Source: an uncultured Lachnospiraceae bacterium
GTDB taxonomy: Bacteria > Bacillota_A > Clostridia > Lachnospirales > Lachnospiraceae
Reading direction: 5' to 3'
DNA length: 13,046 nt
NCBI GenBank assembly: GCA_902795985.1
Contig: CADBNG010000154.1
Location: 1-13,046, forward strand
Below the pieces are notes generated by a model. That model had not been told where the DNA came from. It made no database searches and saw nothing but the letters and a program-made list of their open reading frames with translations. A program made the position numbers and the translations under genes. Shown piece by piece: positions 6,751 to 13,046 of this stretch (its first letter is position 1; each line of letters opens with the position of its first letter).

Positions 6751-8796
6751 ATGAATCTTTCAGTTTTACAAATCGCCGGTCTGCTGATCAGCATTCTCGG
6801 CATTGCCGGCCTCGCGGTCTGGTCCGGAACCAGACCGCAGAGCTACGGCAATATCAACGGGTCGCCGATCGTTGCGGGAATCATTATGGGGACACTGGTC
6901 GGCGGATCCTCCACAGTAGGTACCGCGCAGCTGGCCTTCAATTACGGAATGTCCGCCTGGTGGTTCACCCTCGGCGGCGGAATTGCCTGCCTGATGCTCG
7001 CGCTGGTCTATGCGAAACCGTGGCGGAAATCCGGCTGCATGACGCTGATCGGCATTATCAGCAAGGAATACGGTCCGAAAGCCGGGCTTGCGGCTTCGCT
7101 GATGAGTTCGCTGGGGACTTTCATTAATGTAATAGCGCAGCTGATCGCGGGCACAGCGGTTATTGCCGTCATCGCCCCGGATCTCGGGATGATCCCGGCA
7201 CTGATTGTCACTGCTGCATTTATGGCATTGTATGTCGTTCTGGGCGGAACCCAGGGAGCCGGAATGGTCGGCATCCTGAAGCTGGTGCTTCTGTATGTTT
7301 CCATGATCGTCTGCGGCGTGATGGTGCTGGTGCAGAGCGGGGGAATCGAAGGATTCCTCCAGATGACGGGGACTATCGACAACCCTGCGGGCGTTCATTT
7401 TGGCAGCCTGGTGGCTCAGGGAGCCGGAAAGGATATCGGCGCGGGCGTTTCCCTGGTGCTCGGAGTTCTGACAACGCAGACCTATGCCCAGGCGGTGATG
7501 TCCGGAAAATCCGACCGCTCGGCGCGTACCGGCGCCCTGATCAGCGCGTTCCTGATCCCGCCCATCGGAATCGGCGGCATCCTGGTCGGCCTGTTCATGC
7601 GCGCCAATTATCCGGATATCGTCGCAAAGAATGCGCTGACCACCTTTACCACCCTGTACCTTCCGCCGGTGCTTTCGGGGCTGATCCTGGGGACGCTGTT
7701 CATCGCGGTTGTGGGAACGGGTGCCGGACTGGCCATGGGGATTTCCACCATCATCCGAAGAGATATCATCAAACGGTATTCGGACAAAATGAATGACGAA
7801 AGACTGAACAACGTCCTTTCCAAATGCATTATCATCCTGGTAATGGCGGCCGGCGTCCTGCTTTCTTCGGGACCGCTGGGAGACACCATCCTGAGCTTCG
7901 GCTTCATGTCCATGGGTCTGCGCGGCGCTGTGGTATTCCTTCCCATGACCCTGGCCCTGTGGAAGCACGGAAAGATCAATAAAACCTGTATTCTGGTTTC
8001 CATCATTGCCAGTCCCCTGACGGTACTGCTGTTCGGGACCATCTGGCACCTGCCGATGGGTCTGGACCCGCTGTTCGCAGGGGTAGCGGTTTCCGCGGTG
8101 TGCTGCATCGCCGGACGGGCGATCGGAAACCGGAAAAAGACGATCCGCCTTCTTCATCCGACCCATGCGGATGCGGATCATCTGGTGGTCACCGTGGACA
8201 GTGAGCTGTGTTCCGGCAGTTCAGGAATCGCCCATCAGCTGGCGGAAAAGCTGGGAGTCCCCTGTTATGAGCAGGAGATCCTTACGGAAGCGGCCCGCCT
8301 CAGCGGGATACCGGAAAAACTGCTGAAGCGGTACGATGAACGGCCGGTCCGGGCAGCCTATGATATTACGGCGGACGAGGGAGAAAATATGATGATGCCG
8401 CCGGCGGGTGCTTTTGTCCAGGCACAGATCGCCGCCTGCCGCGCTCTGGCACTGCAGGGACCCTGCGTTCTGGTTGACCGGTTTGCGGGACGTGCCATGG
8501 AAGAGAAGAAAGACTGCGTGAAGATCTTTATCGGAGCAGATTTCGAATACAGGGCCGGCGTTTATGCCGGAACCGCCGGGATCGGCGAGGCTGCGGCCCG
8601 AAAGAAGCTTCATAAAATGGATCGTGTCCGGACCCGTTATTATAAAGGCTACAGTAAAGGCTGGGGGTACGCGGGAAACTATACTTTCGTTGTCAATGCG
8701 ACAGAAGAATCCTCCGAAGTACTGGCGGGAGATCTGGCACAGCGCATTGCCGGCGAAACCGGAATCGAGAAGAGACAGCAGAGTGCAGCAGTCTGA
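6751..8796 (+). CDS. Sodium:solute symporter fused to a C-terminal cytidylate kinase-like domain (copy 3)
   Basis: A 681-residue protein with GAGGA (6739-6743) 7 nt upstream. Residues 1-465 are a sodium:solute symporter (SSF/SLC5-like) unit of about a dozen hydrophobic segments. Its family features include G-G-S-S-T-V-G-T-A (about 50-58) near the first helices and G-I-S-T-I-I-R-R-D-I (about 330-339), which resembles the usual S-T...R-D-I motif. SSF proteins are often about 450-550 residues, so the transporter part looks complete. After a basic linker (about 455-476), residues 477-681 are a third kinase-like domain: V482-D-S-E-L-C-S-G-S-S-G492 loop, V-P-C-Y, C572-V-L-V-D576-R577, I-F-I-G-A-D, then K-G-W-G-Y-A-G-N-Y-T. 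Its P-loop is the most degenerate of the three. The domain should be cytoplasmic if the last helix exits inward. The solute is unknown. SSF domains fused to signalling modules are known (CbrA-type histidine kinases), so regulation of or by transport is plausible. Confidence 0.85.
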   Translation: MNLSVLQIAGLLISILGIAGLAVWSGTRPQSYGNINGSPIVAGIIMGTLVGGSSTVGTAQLAFNYGMSAWWFTLGGGIACLMLALVYAKPWRKSGCMTLIGIISKEYGPKAGLAASLMSSLGTFINVIAQLIAGTAVIAVIAPDLGMIPALIVTAAFMALYVVLGGTQGAGMVGILKLVLLYVSMIVCGVMVLVQSGGIEGFLQMTGTIDNPAGVHFGSLVAQGAGKDIGAGVSLVLGVLTTQTYAQAVMSGKSDRSARTGALISAFLIPPIGIGGILVGLFMRANYPDIVAKNALTTFTTLYLPPVLSGLILGTLFIAVVGTGAGLAMGISTIIRRDIIKRYSDKMNDERLNNVLSKCIIILVMAAGVLLSSGPLGDTILSFGFMSMGLRGAVVFLPMTLALWKHGKINKTCILVSIIASPLTVLLFGTIWHLPMGLDPLFAGVAVSAVCCIAGRAIGNRKKTIRLLHPTHADADHLVVTVDSELCSGSSGIAHQLAEKLGVPCYEQEILTEAARLSGIPEKLLKRYDERPVRAAYDITADEGENMMMPPAGAFVQAQIAACRALALQGPCVLVDRFAGRAMEEKKDCVKIFIGADFEYRAGVYAGTAGIGEAAARKKLHKMDRVRTRYYKGYSKGWGYAGNYTFVVNATEESSEVLAGDLAQRIAGETGIEKRQQSAAV

Positions 8797-8834
8797 CGGA
8801 AAAGGAATATCGGGCGTGACAAAGGGACTGTGAA

Positions 8835-8874
8835 AAGGGGACGGTTTTTGCCGCACCCGCAGTCCCCTTGTTTT
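8835..8874 (+). terminator. Terminator-like GGGGAC hairpin after the symporter fusion
   Basis: AAGGGGAC (8835-8842) pairs perfectly with GTCCCCTT (8862-8869) and is followed by GTTTT. GGGACTG (8824-8830) could alternatively pair with CAGTCCC (8860-8866). It lies 39 bp after the stop codon and is the best candidate for the end of the cassette transcript. It also belongs to the GGGGAC repeat family of this window. Confidence 0.5.
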
Positions 8875-8887
8875 ACTGCCAGGTGAT

Positions 8888-8935
8888 GTGTCCCCCCGTT
8901 CGGTTTTCCGGACAAGGGAAACGTCCCCGTGTCCC
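8888..8935. repeat. REP-like element, inverted copy of the one at 4351-4402
   Basis: GGACAAGGGAAACGTCCCC (8910-8928) is the exact reverse complement of 4370-4388, 19 of 19 bases. TGTCC (8889-8893) and GGACA (8910-8914) can form a hairpin, and GTCCCC/GTGTCCC blocks continue on the right. The element lies between the symporter fusion and the V-ATPase promoter. Confidence 0.7.
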
Positions 8936-8984
8936 TATTTAGACTTTGTTAAAATTGCCCGTTAAAATTTTGTCAAATTCATGA

Positions 8985-9016
8985 TTGCATTGACATCTTC
9001 CGGATGATAATATAGA
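8985..9016 (+). promoter_or_regulatory. Promoter of the V-type ATPase operon
   Basis: Two overlapping readings are possible: TTGCAT (8985-8990) with TAATAT (9008-9013) at 17-bp spacing, or TTGACA (8990-8995) with TATAGA (9011-9016) at 15 bp. The region is AT-rich, follows a terminator candidate, and gives a leader of about 35-40 nt before the first ATPase gene, so a promoter here is likely whichever hexamers are used. Confidence 0.55.
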
Positions 9017-9059
9017 AAAAGCAAAAATTTTTCGTAGTCCTTTAGAAGGAGGTGTTTGA

Positions 9060-9374
9060 GTGGCGTTAGAGGTAATCTCAGCGGTGGAAGAAGCTGAAAG
9101 TACCGCGGCGAAAATTCGCAGCGACGCAAAGCTGGAAGCGGCGAATATTCTCGCGAAAGCAGACGCGGACGGCAAGGCCATGGTTGAGGATGCTAAGAAA
9201 AGGGCTTCGGAGCAGGTAGCGCAGATCGCAGCGGATCTGGATAAGAAAGCTGACGATAATATTGATGGCATCACCTCCGAAACCGGTAACATTCAGGCTG
9301 ATCTGAAATCGATGGCACAGGCCCATATGGACGCAGCCGTTGAGCTGATCAAAGAAAGGATCGTAAAAGAGTAA
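9060..9374 (+). CDS. ntpF: V/A-type ATPase subunit F/H (peripheral stalk, G-like)
   Basis: A 104-residue, highly charged and Ala-rich helical protein without membrane segments. The GTG start follows a strong AGAAGGAGG (9044-9052). The sequence is nearly all predicted coiled coil (residues about 5-70), as in AhaH/NtpF/subunit G, which pairs with subunit E to make the peripheral stalk holding the catalytic head against the membrane stator. It is first in the operon, immediately before subunit I, which matches the E. hirae ntpF-I-K-E-C order. The assignment rests on length, composition and this context more than on strict motifs. The stop codon directly abuts the next start codon, so translation is probably coupled. 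Confidence 0.82.
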   Translation: MALEVISAVEEAESTAAKIRSDAKLEAANILAKADADGKAMVEDAKKRASEQVAQIAADLDKKADDNIDGITSETGNIQADLKSMAQAHMDAAVELIKERIVKE

Positions 9375-11872
<2,498 letters not shown>

Positions 11873-11890
11873 GACACACCGATCTTACCG

Positions 11891-11909
11891 ACCTAATCGA
11901 GGTATAAAT
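11891..11909 (+). promoter_or_regulatory. RBS of subunit E within a small hairpin
   Basis: The Shine-Dalgarno-like CGAGGT (11898-11903) lies 6 nt before the ATG. ACCT (11891-11894) can pair with AGGT (11900-11903), so a weak hairpin may moderate initiation and set the amount of the stalk subunit relative to the abundant K subunit. The stem is only 4 bp and may be fortuitous. Confidence 0.3.
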
Positions 11910-12509
11910 ATGAAAGGTATTGAAAAGATCACAGACCGCATCATATCAGAAGCCAAAGCCGACGCGTCCGCACAGATCGCCGAAGCCGAGGCCAAAGCGG
12001 CAGAGATCCTTGCAGCATACGAAGAGCAGGCGAAGACCGTCTATGACGAGAAGATGGAAAGCGGCAAGGTTGAAGCCGCCGCTGCCGCGGACCGTAAAAT
12101 CCGCGCGGCCAATCTTCAGTCCCGCAAAGAAGTGCTCGGCACCAAGCAGGATATGATCGATCAGGCCTACGCCATGGCAAAGAAGACCATCCTGCGGATG
12201 CCGGAGGACGAATACGTGGACTTCCTTGCCGGAAAAGCGGTTCAGGCTTCCGTGACCGGAAACGAGCAGATCCAGCTCAGCGAAATGGACCGGAACAACA
12301 TCGGCGAAAAGCTGATTGCCGCCGCGAACGCCAGACTGGCCGCGATGGGCAGAAACGCCGGACTGACGCTGGCGGAGGAGCCGGCAAAGATCATGGGCGG
12401 ACTGTTCCTGAAAGACAGGGATATTTCGGTCAACTGTTCCGTCGATTCCCTGCTTGCGATCGCCAGAGAAGGTCTGGACGCGAAAGTCGCTAAAGTATTA
12501 TTCGGATGA
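11910..12509 (+). CDS. ntpE: V/A-type ATPase subunit E (peripheral stalk)
   Basis: 199 residues. The N-terminal half (about 5-90) is Ala/Glu/Lys-rich coiled coil (I-I-S-E-A-K-A-D-A...A-E-A-K-A), and the C-terminal half (about 95-199) is a mixed globular domain containing G-G-L-F-L-K-D-R-D-I-S-V-N-C-S and ending in a helix with V-A-K-V-L-F-G, all typical of vATP-synt_E. It dimerises with the F/H subunit to form the peripheral stalk and binds the top of catalytic subunit B. It lies 37 nt after subunit K and 13 nt before subunit C, in the standard operon order. No sign of truncation. Confidence 0.93.
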   Translation: MKGIEKITDRIISEAKADASAQIAEAEAKAAEILAAYEEQAKTVYDEKMESGKVEAAAAADRKIRAANLQSRKEVLGTKQDMIDQAYAMAKKTILRMPEDEYVDFLAGKAVQASVTGNEQIQLSEMDRNNIGEKLIAAANARLAAMGRNAGLTLAEEPAKIMGGLFLKDRDISVNCSVDSLLAIAREGLDAKVAKVLFG

Positions 12510-12522
12510 TAAGGAATGAGTT

Positions 12523-13046
12523 ATGGTTGTTAACAAGATCGCGTATGATCCCGTAAAATATGTGTCCTTCAGGGATTACATGTTCCTGGCATCAAAGCTC
12601 AACAACAAACTTCAGAATATGATCCGTTATGAGCGCTTTGAGCAGGCGATCATGTCCGAAAACGCCGACATGGCAGCGAGGCTTATCGCGGAAGCCGGAT
12701 GGCCGAACATGTCCGGAATGAAGCTCGAGCAGATCGATCAGGTCCTGATCGAAAGACGCAACAGCATTTTCAAGGAGATCGAACAGGTCTGTCCGGAAGA
12801 CCAGGTCGTCCAGATGATGCGCCTGAAATATGATTATCATAACATCAAGGCCATTATCAAGAGCGACGGCGCTCACGAAAACGCGGATCTTATGCTTTCC
12901 TCCACGGGACGGTTCACCCGGACCAATCTCCGTGAGGATTATCTGAACAACGACTACAGGGATCTGACCCCGATCATGGCGGAGACCATGCGGGAGGCGA
13001 GAGACCTGATGGCAAGGACACAGAATCCCAGGGCAGTAGATCTGTA
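12523..13046 (+). CDS. ntpC: V/A-type ATPase subunit C (central-stalk socket), 3' truncated by window edge
   Basis: The frame is open from ATG 12523 to the right edge: 174 codons plus 2 bases, about half of the usual 330-350 residues. AAGGA (12511-12515) lies 7 nt upstream; an earlier ATG at 12516 is in another frame that stops after five codons. The motif L-K-Y-D-Y-H-N-I-K-A-I-I-K (about residues 104-116) is characteristic of the subunit C/AC39 family, which links the rotating central stalk to the K ring. It lies 13 nt after subunit E. The remaining operon genes (G, A, B, D in E. hirae naming) are expected beyond the window. Confidence 0.92.
   Translation, partial: MVVNKIAYDPVKYVSFRDYMFLASKLNNKLQNMIRYERFEQAIMSENADMAARLIAEAGWPNMSGMKLEQIDQVLIERRNSIFKEIEQVCPEDQVVQMMRLKYDYHNIKAIIKSDGAHENADLMLSSTGRFTRTNLREDYLNNDYRDLTPIMAETMREARDLMARTQNPRAVDL

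Noticed and set aside
6766..8181. 471-codon minus-strand open frame opposite the symporter
   Set aside because: The translation is dominated by His/Gln/Arg/Asp as expected for the antisense of hydrophobic codons, and the sense strand encodes a clear membrane transporter.
4723..8796. Interpretation of the cassette as a phage-defence system
   Set aside because: No nuclease, protease, helicase, toxin or reverse transcriptase domain is present, and the transporter fits metabolism or signalling better. Membrane plus nucleotide-like domains alone are not enough evidence.

Overview
The window looks like chromosomal DNA of a GC-rich anaerobic Bacillota, most likely class Clostridia. The evidence is strong AGGAGG-type ribosome binding sites, a surface protein with C-terminal SLH modules, a DUF3870 protein, and a V/A-type ATPase operon in the order F/H-I-K-E-C known from Enterococcus and clostridia. 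Every supported gene is on the + strand. The long minus-strand open frames are shadows of these genes. No rRNA, tRNA, CRISPR array or transposase gene was seen.

Layout. Positions 1-150 hold a 52-bp tandem repeat. Positions 264-4346 encode a 1360-residue secreted protein: signal peptide, CAP/SCP domain, bacterial Ig-like domains, about ten Cys-rich repeats and three SLH modules. Positions 4347-4722 have no gene but hold two GGGGAC-type palindromic elements, a good promoter and a leader ending in a terminator-like hairpin. Positions 4723-8796 form the most unusual part: a DUF3870 protein, two stand-alone divergent cytidylate-kinase-like proteins, and a sodium:solute symporter whose C-terminus is a third copy of the same kinase-like domain. 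Positions 8797-9059 hold more GGGGAC-type repeats, a terminator candidate and a promoter. From 9060 to the right edge runs the V-type ATPase operon (F/H, I, K, E and the first half of C). Its catalytic subunits A and B should lie just outside.

How the genes may work together. The three kinase-like domains are clearly paralogous. They share a signature that departs from the usual family (an acidic residue before the P-loop-like stretch, a degenerate loop, and V-D-R/H where the family usually has V-G-R). Since one copy is physically joined to a Na+/solute symporter, the other two may act with the transporter, as nucleotide-sensing, regulatory or modifying partners. Terminator-like hairpins lie directly upstream of the ribosome binding sites of both DUF3870 and the first kinase-like gene, so transcription attenuation is plausible. 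A 19-bp sequence brackets this cassette in inverted orientation. The V-ATPase proteolipid keeps the residues of the E. hirae Na+ site, so the neighbouring operon may pump Na+, which a Na+-coupled symporter could use. The cassette is the best candidate here for an undescribed system. Its function cannot be read from sequence alone.
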